Assembly: GCF_910585425.1 (NCBI RefSeq)
Contig: NZ_CAJUCP010000070.1
Span: 1 to 29,888 of the forward strand
Reading direction: 5' to 3'
Source: an uncultured Acetatifactor sp.
Lineage (GTDB): Bacteria > Bacillota > Clostridia > Lachnospirales > Lachnospiraceae
Length of the DNA stretch: 29,888 bases
Of the stretch, positions 23,005-29,700 are shown one piece after another. The first letter of the stretch is position 1; every line of letters starts with the position of its first letter. The position numbers and the translations under genes are program-made. The notes below the pieces were generated by a model. It made no database searches. It was not told the origin of the DNA and saw nothing but the letters and a program-made list of their open reading frames with translations.

Positions 23005-24441
23005 ATGCTATTTGATTACGACAGGACATCGGCTGACAGCATCTTCAGATACGCGAAAAGGCTGGAGGGGAAAACATTCCTCGATATCAGGAATCAGTAT
23101 CTGTCCCACATGGGAATCCCTGATGCGCAAACGCTGTCCGAGGACGCCAGAGCAAAGGGGCAGCTGGGCAATTTCCTGGAGGAATATTACTTTGGCTATA
23201 AGCCCAACGGCGACCAGGCCGCCGATTTCCGGGAGACAGGCGTGGAGCTGAAGCAGACCTGCATCGATGTCAGGAAGGACGGAACCTATACGGCCGGGGA
23301 GCGCCTGTCCGTCACCAATATCTCCTATGAGGAGCCAGTGGAGGAGGACTTTTACCGGAGCCATGTATGGGAGAAGATCCGGCTGATCCTGCTTGTCCAT
23401 TACCTGCGGGACAAGTCTGTCCCCAGAATGCTCTACAGGATACTGTACGTCAATCTATTCACCCCGCCCGTCGCCGACCTTGACGTCATCACCAGCGACT
23501 ACAGGAAGATAGTCAATAAGATCATTGCCGGGAAAGCGCATGAATTGTCCGAAAGCGATACCCTTTATCTCGGGGCCTGCACCAAAGGCGCCACGGCGGA
23601 GAAGAGCCTCCGGCCGCAGTATTATGGAGACCATGTACCGGCCAAAAAGAGAAACTTCTGCCTGAAGCGCCAATACATGGACTATGTCCTGCACACATAC
23701 ATACTCCGGGACGCGGTGCCCTGCGAGAGGGTCGTTTCGGACAGCGCCGCGTTAAAAGAGCGGTCTTTCGAGGAGATCGTCATGGAGCGAATCTCCAGGC
23801 ATTTCGGCCAGAGCGACAGGGAGCTCTGCGCAGAGTATGGCAGGGAATATAACGGCAACAAGGCCCAGTGGATCGACCTCGCCTACCGCATGCTGGGGAT
23901 CAGGGGGAACCACGCGGAGGAATTCGTGAAGGCCAATATCGTGGTGAAGGCCATCCGGCTGGAGGAGGATGGGGCCATGCGCGAAAGCATGTCGTTCCCG
24001 CCCTTCCGGTTCCTAGACCTTGCCTCCCAGGAGTGGGAGGATTCTGATGTGTATGCCTATTTCTCCGAGACAAGGTTCCTGTTCGTGGTCTACAGGCGCC
24101 GGGGGAGCGAATATGTCCTGCGCAGCGCCAGATTCTGGAACATGCCCGGGGCAGACCTGGAGGTCACTGTCAGGGCAGGGTGGGAGGCCGTGCGGCGGAC
24201 CATCCGGGAAGGAGTCAGGTTCTCGGTCAGCCCCAACGGCACCATTTCCAACAACCTTCCCGGGAAGGGCGACAACCGGATCATCCATATCCGCCCGCAT
24301 GCGGCAAAGTCGGCATATCGGCTGGCGAACGGCATCGTCCGCGGGAATGTGGAGCGGGACGCCAATCCGCTGCCGGACGGGCAGTGGATGACTACGCAGA
24401 GCTTTTGGATCAATAACAGTTATATTTTGGGAGAGATTTGA
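23005..24441 (+). CDS. Sau3AI/MutH-type restriction endonuclease
   Basis: At 478 residues the protein has the size of Sau3AI. Near residues 51-83 are KGQLGNFLEEYYFGYKPNGD, an Asp in AADF and the pair in GVELKQT. These match the Sau3AI/MutH catalytic centre D...ExK (about D74, E81, K83) with the upstream Glu near 59-60. GERLSVTNISYEEP and FYRSHVWEKIRLILLVHY follow as in the family. The second half is the longer C-terminal copy with no ExK seen. Sau3AI cuts GATC; that specificity is likely but not proven here. No DNA methyltransferase gene is adjacent on either side. It has its own promoter and stands opposite to its neighbours. Confidence 0.87.
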   Translation: MLFDYDRTSADSIFRYAKRLEGKTFLDIRNQYLSHMGIPDAQTLSEDARAKGQLGNFLEEYYFGYKPNGDQAADFRETGVELKQTCIDVRKDGTYTAGERLSVTNISYEEPVEEDFYRSHVWEKIRLILLVHYLRDKSVPRMLYRILYVNLFTPPVADLDVITSDYRKIVNKIIAGKAHELSESDTLYLGACTKGATAEKSLRPQYYGDHVPAKKRNFCLKRQYMDYVLHTYILRDAVPCERVVSDSAALKERSFEEIVMERISRHFGQSDRELCAEYGREYNGNKAQWIDLAYRMLGIRGNHAEEFVKANIVVKAIRLEEDGAMRESMSFPPFRFLDLASQEWEDSDVYAYFSETRFLFVVYRRRGSEYVLRSARFWNMPGADLEVTVRAGWEAVRRTIREGVRFSVSPNGTISNNLPGKGDNRIIHIRPHAAKSAYRLANGIVRGNVERDANPLPDGQWMTTQSFWINNSYILGEI

Positions 24442-24607
24442 GGGATTCGAAGTGCGGTCCTTATCAGTTCATGAACCGGAAGTTCCGCCCCTGTTTATAC
24501 TGCGCCTGTAGTCCCCTCATCGATAGCGTCCCCGCTCCCATTTGCTAACCGCCCGGGGCGTGATTCCCAGCCGCAAAAGCGTAAAACAACAAGCTGTTCG
24601 CCCGAAC
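24442..24607. other. Short intergenic region between convergent genes
   Basis: 166 bases separate the stop of the endonuclease gene from the stop of the DUF4261-like gene. I see no clear T-run terminator, tRNA or repeat that is more than chance. Confidence 0.4.
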
Positions 24608-25753
24608 CTAAAATTCGATTTTCAAGCTGTCACCCTCTACGGCAACACCCCCGCTCTTTGTGATGGGCAGCTTTTGATCCTCGGAAAAGCCAATGGTCTC
24701 CCCGTCATGCAATACCACATCTTCGCTAATCACATAATTGGCAATGTCAGAGAGAAATTCGTGGAGGGTCTGGACATCGGCCTGACTGTCCAGCACTTCC
24801 ATTTCGTCATAACCGAAGTACCGCATTCCGCCGGTGTAGGCGCAAAGCCCCTTTTTGCCATTGTAAATCCCGATCCAGACCAGATTGTAAATGGGAAACA
24901 AATCTTCTTCCAGCATCCCGGAGAAATGCTGATAATAGTCCGGGGCATAGACCACCTCGCCGGTGTAAATGCCCAGCACCCCGTCCTGCTTGCAGGCGGA
25001 GACCACTGTTTTGACGAGGAATGTGCCGCATTCAATGGGAGAAATCTCCTTGCCTATGACAGCAATCAGAAGATGGGCCACATGGTCTTTTACCTGTTCC
25101 GCGCCATTGCACCACATGAAGTTTTTGGCCGCAGCCTCTTCCGCCTCGCCGTCGGGGATGGGCGCGGGCATGAAGGATACGGCAATCATAGCCCCCTGAT
25201 AACTGATAAGAAAAACCTCATCGGTTTCCTCGTCCTCGCCGCCCTCATCTTCGCTGTCTTCATTCTTGCTGTCTTCATCCTCGCTGTCCTCATCTTCGCT
25301 GTCATCCGGTTCATCCTCGATGCCCCAGGTTTCCTTCAAGTCCCGCAGAAGGGCCTCTTTGTCCCACCTGGCCTCTTTCAGAAGGACATAATTGACGAAG
25401 GTGCCGGGGTTCTCCTTTTGCTCCTCCGCCCGCCGGGCCTGCTCCATCCAGTAGGAGCGCATCACTTCCACCAGAGCGATGGCCTTTTCCTGGGCGGTGG
25501 CCGGGTCATAGTCCTCCATCTCGCTGAACACATGGCCGCAGTGCTCCAGTTCGTCCCCCTCGTAGCCGCCGCAGACGCCCAGCAGCCATTTCCCCATCAG
25601 GCTCTTTTTGTACCTGAAAATGTAGTAGTGCAGATCATGCAGTTCAAACTCCCCGGCGCACTCGATTTTTGCCGGAGCCTTGCCCAGCTCCGCCGGATGG
25701 GCAAGCCACTGGGTCAGGGACTCCATCGCGGCATTCATTTGTTCTTGGTTCAC
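24608..25753 (-). CDS. DUF4261-like protein with acidic linker
   Basis: The 381-residue soluble protein has three parts. The N-terminal ~145 residues (LTQWLAHPAELGKAPAKIEC ... HDLHYYIFRYKKSLMGKWLL) are unrecognised. A very acidic repetitive linker near 150-180 contains DSEDEDSEDEDS. The C-terminal half resembles DUF4261 (EVFLISYQGAMIAVSFMPAP ... HVAHLLIAVIGKE ... VLGIYTGEVVYAPDYYQHFS). The start is GTG at 25753 behind AAGGAGGT. It is read after the 136-aa gene with a 38-base gap. The function of DUF4261 is not known. The setting among small soluble accessory genes would fit a toxin-immunity or defence-related locus, which is inference. Confidence 0.72.
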   Translation of the reverse strand: MNQEQMNAAMESLTQWLAHPAELGKAPAKIECAGEFELHDLHYYIFRYKKSLMGKWLLGVCGGYEGDELEHCGHVFSEMEDYDPATAQEKAIALVEVMRSYWMEQARRAEEQKENPGTFVNYVLLKEARWDKEALLRDLKETWGIEDEPDDSEDEDSEDEDSKNEDSEDEGGEDEETDEVFLISYQGAMIAVSFMPAPIPDGEAEEAAAKNFMWCNGAEQVKDHVAHLLIAVIGKEISPIECGTFLVKTVVSACKQDGVLGIYTGEVVYAPDYYQHFSGMLEEDLFPIYNLVWIGIYNGKKGLCAYTGGMRYFGYDEMEVLDSQADVQTLHEFLSDIANYVISEDVVLHDGETIGFSEDQKLPITKSGGVAVEGDSLKIEF

Positions 25754-25791
25754 ATCAGTTACCTCCTTCGATTTGATAAAGGGAAAACCAT

Positions 25792-26202
25792 TTATACATC
25801 AATTTCTAGTTTATAAGAAACTGCAATAATATCGTAAACAGCATCGTATGTAAACAGCCGGTAGTGCTGATAAATATCTTTGTCAAAGTCTTCTCTAACT
25901 GGCAGGGACTTTAACCAGGAACTGTCCTCAATCAAATCGAAGGAGCTGTCGTCCGGATGCCCCGACATAGCCATATTTTCATAGGTGTCGAGTTCGCAGG
26001 CAAAATAGGCCAACACCCGTTGGAAGATGAGAGTATAGGGAAACCACTCTTTCTCGTCCTTGTGCCGGGAGATTAGATGACCGTTGATGTCCCCCGTAAA
26101 AGTCAGATTATCCAGGGCATCTCGTTTCACCTGATTCAGATAGATACAATCTCGCCCATTCAAAACACCTAAGCAAGTGTCTATTGCAGCCGCTTTCTCC
26201 AT
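25792..26202 (-). CDS. Unrecognised 136-aa soluble protein
   Basis: A strong ribosome-binding site (AGGAGG, 5 bases before ATG) and an uninterrupted frame support a real gene. The protein is acidic, with no signal peptide or membrane segment. Notable parts are LNQVKRDALDNLTFTGDING, LISRHKDEKEWFPYTLIFQR and the C-terminal HYRLFTYDAVYDIIAVSYKL. Size, acidity and neighbours are like immunity proteins of polymorphic toxins, but I cannot place it in a named family. It is in the same direction as the HAD and DUF4261-like genes. Confidence 0.75.
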   Translation of the reverse strand: MEKAAAIDTCLGVLNGRDCIYLNQVKRDALDNLTFTGDINGHLISRHKDEKEWFPYTLIFQRVLAYFACELDTYENMAMSGHPDDSSFDLIEDSSWLKSLPVREDFDKDIYQHYRLFTYDAVYDIIAVSYKLEIDV

Positions 26203-26236
26203 ATGTTCCTCCTGTTTTTAGTTCCGCATCTGCCCC

Positions 26237-26275
26237 GCCCCGTCCCCAGACATGGGCATGGGCACTGGACGGGGC
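26237..26275. repeat. Hairpin-forming inverted repeat, possible weak terminator
   Basis: GCCCCGTCC (26237-26245) and GGACGGGGC (26267-26275) form a perfect 9-bp stem around a 21-base loop between the HAD-like gene and the 136-aa gene. No T-run follows on the minus strand, so termination is uncertain. Confidence 0.5.
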
Positions 26276-26349
26276 AGACGCCGTTTTAAATTAGCTATTG
26301 ACATTTCTTAGCTGGACTAAGTTTTATCCATAGACAGCATCTCCATGCT

Positions 26350-26378
26350 CTTTCATAGAACAATCCAAACTATGAAAG
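26350..26378 (-). repeat. Inverted repeat over the stop of the HAD-like gene
   Basis: CTTTCATAG (26350-26358) and CTATGAAAG (26370-26378) form a perfect 9-bp stem with an 11-base loop. The right arm includes the stop codon. It may protect or end the transcript, but lacks a T-run. Confidence 0.5.
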
Positions 26379-26843
26379 CTCTTTTATATATTCCCGAAAT
26401 ATGATTGCCTCTACCGCTGGCGTTTTTGATGCGAAGGCGGCATTCTCAATTCCGTCTGTTATTAGCAGCCTTTCCCATAATCGGGGAAAATCCTCAAAGT
26501 CGAACCGGTTGTCGTCAAGTATGATATATTCGTCTATCTTCGGGTGCTCCTCCAGATAATCCTGAATGCCCTGTCCTCTCTTATTCCAGTGTTCCTTCGT
26601 CACTGCAGATATTTCAAGATCATGCCCCATCAGTTTATCTCTTAAATAATCAAGGTCTCCTCCTATCCTGACATTCTTCCAGTCAGATGTCAGGACAATA
26701 TCTCCGCCACCATACTTTTCAATGGCTCCCGCAAGAATCTCTATCCTGGCGTCATCCACTCCGATATGGCCATCGGGAGAGCTTATGACTGTCTTCCTGG
26801 TGTTCAAAACGCCGTCCACGTCCAAAAAAACTGCAAAACTCAT
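26370..26843 (-). CDS. HAD-fold protein of the RNA-repair-associated (HAD_SAK) type
   Basis: The protein starts MSFAVFLDVDGVLNTRKTVI with the HAD motif I DxDGxLN. IVLTSDWKN supplies motif II, and a later DEYIILDDNRFDF is the motif IV-like acidic pair. This order and the size of about 157 residues fit the HAD domain found beside or within Swiss Army Knife RNA-repair proteins. The frame is open to an ATG at 26894; 26843 is chosen because the fold begins immediately after it, though the ribosome-binding site is distant. Such proteins may act on nucleic-acid or nucleotide 3' phosphates. No ligase or kinase partner is in view. Confidence 0.75.
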   Translation of the reverse strand: MSFAVFLDVDGVLNTRKTVISSPDGHIGVDDARIEILAGAIEKYGGGDIVLTSDWKNVRIGGDLDYLRDKLMGHDLEISAVTKEHWNKRGQGIQDYLEEHPKIDEYIILDDNRFDFEDFPRLWERLLITDGIENAAFASKTPAVEAIIFREYIKELS

Positions 26844-26894
26844 GTAACGCTTGTTCCCTCTCTTTTCTAATGCCACAATCCTGCTCCGACTCAT

Positions 26895-27129
26895 ATCTCC
26901 GACACATGCTTATCGTCTTCCAAACTTAAGCTCATATCTTCTTCAAGAACCGGAAGTCAGGGTCTCTTGATGGTGTCTGTTTACAGATGCTCTAGTCAAG
27001 CGGCTCTTTTATTTTCCCCACTTCAAATAATCGTACTTAAGAATTTATTTTTTCGGTCAAATGGAATTAGCCTCAAAAGCAATCCGTTTCCCTTGGATAC
27101 CCTTACCGTTTTAGAAGTAAAGTGGCAAA
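26895..27129. other. Intergenic region at the composition boundary
   Basis: Base composition drops here from mixed to AT-rich. I see no convincing gene; a 64-codon plus-strand frame (26967-27161) has no ribosome-binding site and overlaps the KilA-N fragment. Confidence 0.4.
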
Positions 27130-27465
27130 TTAAGCATCTGTCGCTTCTATCCATTTTTTAGGTGACATTGTAAAAGCATTCGCTCCAGACTGCTTTTTAA
27201 CCCCCTCGAATTCGAGGGGATTAAAATCTGAATTATGTAACCTTTCCCATAATCCCAGAAATTCTATAACATCCCGATTTCTCATCCAGTTTTGAATAAC
27301 TGCCGTTGGATCATCGCTCTTATATCGAGCAATATCCGTCAATGAAATAAATTCATTTTCAAAATCCTGCGTATAAATACCAATATCTATCCCATTCGCA
27401 TGAATTGTATCCTTAATTATTTTTCCCACTACTCCTGTAATATTATCACAAACTTTCTCAAGCAT
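27130..27465 (-). pseudogene. Truncated KilA-N domain protein
   Basis: The piece TIHANGIDIGIYTQDFENEF followed by ISLTDIARYKSDDPTAVIQN and WMRNRDVIEFLGLWERLHN is the N-terminal part of a bacterial KilA-N protein. From memory, full-length relatives continue after MSPKKWIEAT for about 150 residues; here the frame stops after two more codons. The N-terminal residues before KIIKDTIHA look like read-in sequence, and AGGAG stands just before an internal GTG. KilA-N proteins come from phages and mobile elements, so this is a probable element remnant. Confidence 0.75.
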
Positions 27466-27504
27466 TGTATCTATTACTTCTCTTAGATATATTCTGCTAA
27501 ATAG

Positions 27505-27780
27505 TCATTTGTTTTCATCTTCCCACATTTCCCAATACGCTTCAATATAAGATTTGATGCACCTCGGATATACATATAAATATTTTCTGCACACCTTTTT
27601 ATACAACCCCAATATTTTTTCATCACATGCAAAATCCAATAGATAATCAAGCAAATGTGATAATTCAGCCTCTGACACGCTTCTACCACACACATCTTCA
27701 ACCAACTGCAAATGAACCTCATAGGCTTTTTGATGTATTTCAACTATCTGCTCTGCAATCTGATAAATCCCTTCATCCAT
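27505..27780 (-). CDS. Unrecognised 91-aa protein
   Basis: MDEGIYQIAEQIVEIHQKAY and the following segments form a helical protein, ending YPRCIKSYIEAYWEMWEDEN plus Lys. No membrane segment or motif is seen. Its start ATG overlaps the stop of the RumA-like remnant by one base (TAATG), so it was probably translated by coupling from it. An alternative frame on the same strand (27483-27743) is a shadow. Function unknown. Confidence 0.65.
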   Translation of the reverse strand: MDEGIYQIAEQIVEIHQKAYEVHLQLVEDVCGRSVSEAELSHLLDYLLDFACDEKILGLYKKVCRKYLYVYPRCIKSYIEAYWEMWEDENK

Positions 27781-28139
27781 TAAATTACCTCAAAATATTT
27801 AAGTGCATCCGTTATTGCTTCTACCTTTTCTTTCGGTGGACATTTCCTCGGATGTCTTAATTCTTCTACTGCATTAGGAGCATCATACATTGTCAATCCC
27901 AAAGACCTTTTCACCTCTGCGATATATGCAGCATGCACTTTAAATCCTTATTTCTTCTCCACATATTCCTGCATCATTTTATATATGATTTACGGTTTTG
28001 GCTGATATTTCTTTGCCCGCTCTGCTATTGCATCAAGCGGAACCTTTCCTTCGTCTTCTCCAAATTCTACTTTTACATTAATATGGCTATCTGGTGATTT
28101 GTGGGACAAAAGTACAATGGTTTCCACATGCGTACCAAA
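27780..28139 (-). pseudogene. Decayed C-terminus of a RumA/RlmD-type RNA methyltransferase
   Basis: The minus strand reads GTHVETIVLLSHK, the end of the methyltransferase domain of 23S rRNA uracil-C5 methyltransferases, then SHINVKVEFGEDEGKVPLDA and AIAERAKKYQPKP, an in-frame TAA, IIYKMMQEYVEKK, a second TAA, and GFKVHAAYIAEVKRSLGL through MYDAPNAVEELRHPRK to EVI and the stop. The C-terminal extension is common in Lachnospiraceae versions of the enzyme. Two in-frame stops and the missing catalytic domain make it a remnant. A related copy is at 29701-29888. Confidence 0.8.
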
Positions 28140-28238
28140 TTAGAACATATCCCCACAAAATCACGGAAATATGGGCAATATTTTTACAATACTAAAACCG
28201 TTCGTGCATCCCTTTTCCCACAAATATATAGCTAATAT

Positions 28239-28267
28239 AAATTTTGCACCACCTTGATGCAAAATTT
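28239..28267 (-). repeat. Palindromic repeat, copy 1 (behind the nuclease gene)
   Basis: AAATTTTGCA (28239-28248) and TGCAAAATTT (28258-28267) are perfect 10-bp arms around a 9-base loop, at the stop of the DUF1016 gene. It is near-identical to the copy inside that gene at 28969-28998. Confidence 0.85.
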
Positions 28268-29283
28268 TAATTGATTCTTTTTTCAATATCTTCAATCGAC
28301 GGTAGCTTGTCCTGTAATTCCTCTGAAACATGATTGGAAAGTTTGTATTCACTTACTCCCATTGGTTTATTTACATCTTTCAAAGCATATTCTGCTACCA
28401 TTTTATCTTTGCCCTTACACAACAACAAACCAATTGTAGGGTTATCATTCGGCGATTTCAACTCTCCATCAACTGCCGATAAATAAAAAGATAGCTTTCC
28501 TGCAAACTCTGGTTCAAATTCTACTGTTTTTAATTCTACTACAAAATAGCAATGCAATTTCACATTATAAAATAATAAGTCTATGAAAAATTCTCTTTTT
28601 CCAACTTGGATAGGATACTGCCGCCCCATAAAAGCAAAACCTGACCCAAATTCCAATAACAACTTTGTTATCTGTTGGACAAGGGCATCTTCTAACTCAG
28701 TCTCCCTAAGTTTTTTCGCATTCGGTATAAAATCAAAAATATATGGGTCTTTAATAATTTCTTCTGCTTGCTCACTGAATGGATTAGCTAACTGTTCCTT
28801 AAAATTTGTTGTTTTATCTGCTAATGCCTGTCTGTAATACAAACCGCTTTCTATCTGATGTGAAAGAACTGTACTAGACCATCCATTTTCCAGACATTGC
28901 TGTGTATACCACATATGTTCCTCTAAATTATCCGTCTTATCTATCAGCAACTTTATTGCACGCCAACTAATTTTTGCACCGCCATGATGCAAAATTTCTT
29001 CAGACGGTATTCGGCGTGCAAACTGTTTCATATAATTAAGATTTCTAACAGAATATCCTTCTTTGCTAGGATAAGTCATTTTCAAATCTTTTGATAACGT
29101 TTCAACAAATTTATTACCCCATTGACTGTATTGGAAAAGTACATTTCCTATGTTCCAAAACAAAATATTGCGTTCAACATTTGCACTTGTCATTACCCGA
29201 TACTGTGCTTGCGTAATTCGCTCTTTTATCTTTTCCAAAACATCAATATATTCGTCCATAATTATCTCTGTTTTCTTCGCCAT
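28267..29283 (-). CDS. DUF1016 / YhcG-type PD-(D/E)XK nuclease
   Basis: The 338-residue protein has the DUF1016 layout. A helical N-terminal domain (EYIDVLEKIKERITQAQYRV ... NILFWNIGNVLF ... GYSVRNLNYMKQFAR ... ENGWSSTVLSHQIESGLYYR) is followed by KDPYIFDFI and a C-terminal nuclease domain. The domain has D235 (EFFIDLLFYN) and E250/K252 (FVVELK), with a Glu near 198, so the D-ExK centre is complete. ATG at 29283 is preceded by GGAGGTG; an in-frame ATG upstream lacks a site. Members accompany restriction and mobile DNA systems. Residues 97-105 (ILHHGGAKI) are encoded by the palindromic repeat. Confidence 0.93.
   Translation of the reverse strand: MAKKTEIIMDEYIDVLEKIKERITQAQYRVMTSANVERNILFWNIGNVLFQYSQWGNKFVETLSKDLKMTYPSKEGYSVRNLNYMKQFARRIPSEEILHHGGAKISWRAIKLLIDKTDNLEEHMWYTQQCLENGWSSTVLSHQIESGLYYRQALADKTTNFKEQLANPFSEQAEEIIKDPYIFDFIPNAKKLRETELEDALVQQITKLLLEFGSGFAFMGRQYPIQVGKREFFIDLLFYNVKLHCYFVVELKTVEFEPEFAGKLSFYLSAVDGELKSPNDNPTIGLLLCKGKDKMVAEYALKDVNKPMGVSEYKLSNHVSEELQDKLPSIEDIEKRIN
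28969..28998 (-). repeat. Palindromic repeat, copy 2 (inside the nuclease gene)
   Basis: This copy matches copy 1 at about 26 of 29 positions and keeps the arms TTTTGCA and TGCAAAA. It is read in frame as ILHHGGAKI in the DUF1016 protein. Confidence 0.8.
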
Positions 29284-29350
29284 TATATTCACCTCCATAT
29301 CCCGTTCCACTTCCTATCATTATTACCCACTACAAGCTTACTCAATATTT

Positions 29351-29593
29351 TTATTTTCTCCACCTTTTCAAAACATCGTTTAATGTTATTGGTTCATTCT
29401 TATCAATTTCTTTCCAATCTTCTTTCCAAACATCATAAACATCAACATTTTTCGATTGAGGTTCTGGATTAGGTTTTTCTAATTGAACAATCGCTGGTAT
29501 TGGGCTGGCATCTCCCACCATAAGGCATTGTCCTGGTTGTAACGTAGGTAGAATATCAGCAACTGCACTGGTATTATTGGGCAACAAACTCAT
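29351..29593 (-). pseudogene. C-terminal fragment of a HerA-like ATPase
   Basis: The peptide LLPNNTSAVADILPTLQPGQ continues CLMVGDASPIPAIVQLEKPN and ends DVLKRWRK. From memory of these families this is the tail of HerA/DUF87-type DNA-translocating ATPases. The Walker motifs and all upstream parts are missing. Its upstream junction lies in the ORF at 29574-29675, read in another frame. So it is a deletion remnant. It stops 68 bases before the DUF1016 start in the same direction. Confidence 0.65.
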
Positions 29594-29675
29594 TTGTTGA
29601 TTTTAATATTTCATTCAATGACAAATTAAATTGATACATAAATCCTTTGATTGTTGAATCCGCTATTCTTCCCAT
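29574..29675 (-). pseudogene. N-terminal stub of a defence-type gene
   Basis: A 33-codon frame starts behind AAGGTGAG and reads MGRIADSTIKGFMYQFNLSL followed by NEILKSTNEF, then stops. This N-terminal pattern (DSTIKGF-YQFN--L-EIL) looks like the start of large accessory ATPase/nuclease-type proteins I recall from bacterial defence islands; the exact family is uncertain. The rest of the gene is gone and the HerA-like tail follows out of frame. The start is 26 bases after the stop of the RumA-like gene. Confidence 0.5.
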
Positions 29676-29700
29676 CAACTCACCTTCTCTTGTAATCGCT

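Noticed and set aside
24473..26957. 11-bp direct repeat GAACCGGAAGT (24473-24483 and 26947-26957) flanking the DUF4261/HAD cassette
   Set aside because: An 11-bp match is expected many times by chance in 30 kb, and no integrase or target duplication supports an attachment site.
26967..27161. 64-codon plus-strand frame at the composition boundary
   Set aside because: No ribosome-binding site and it overlaps the KilA-N fragment.
27483..27743. 86-codon minus-strand frame
   Set aside because: It overlaps the 91-aa ORF in another frame; that ORF has the better start and composition.
28161..28352. 63-codon minus-strand frame at the end of the nuclease gene
   Set aside because: It overlaps the DUF1016 gene in another frame and reads through the palindromic repeat.
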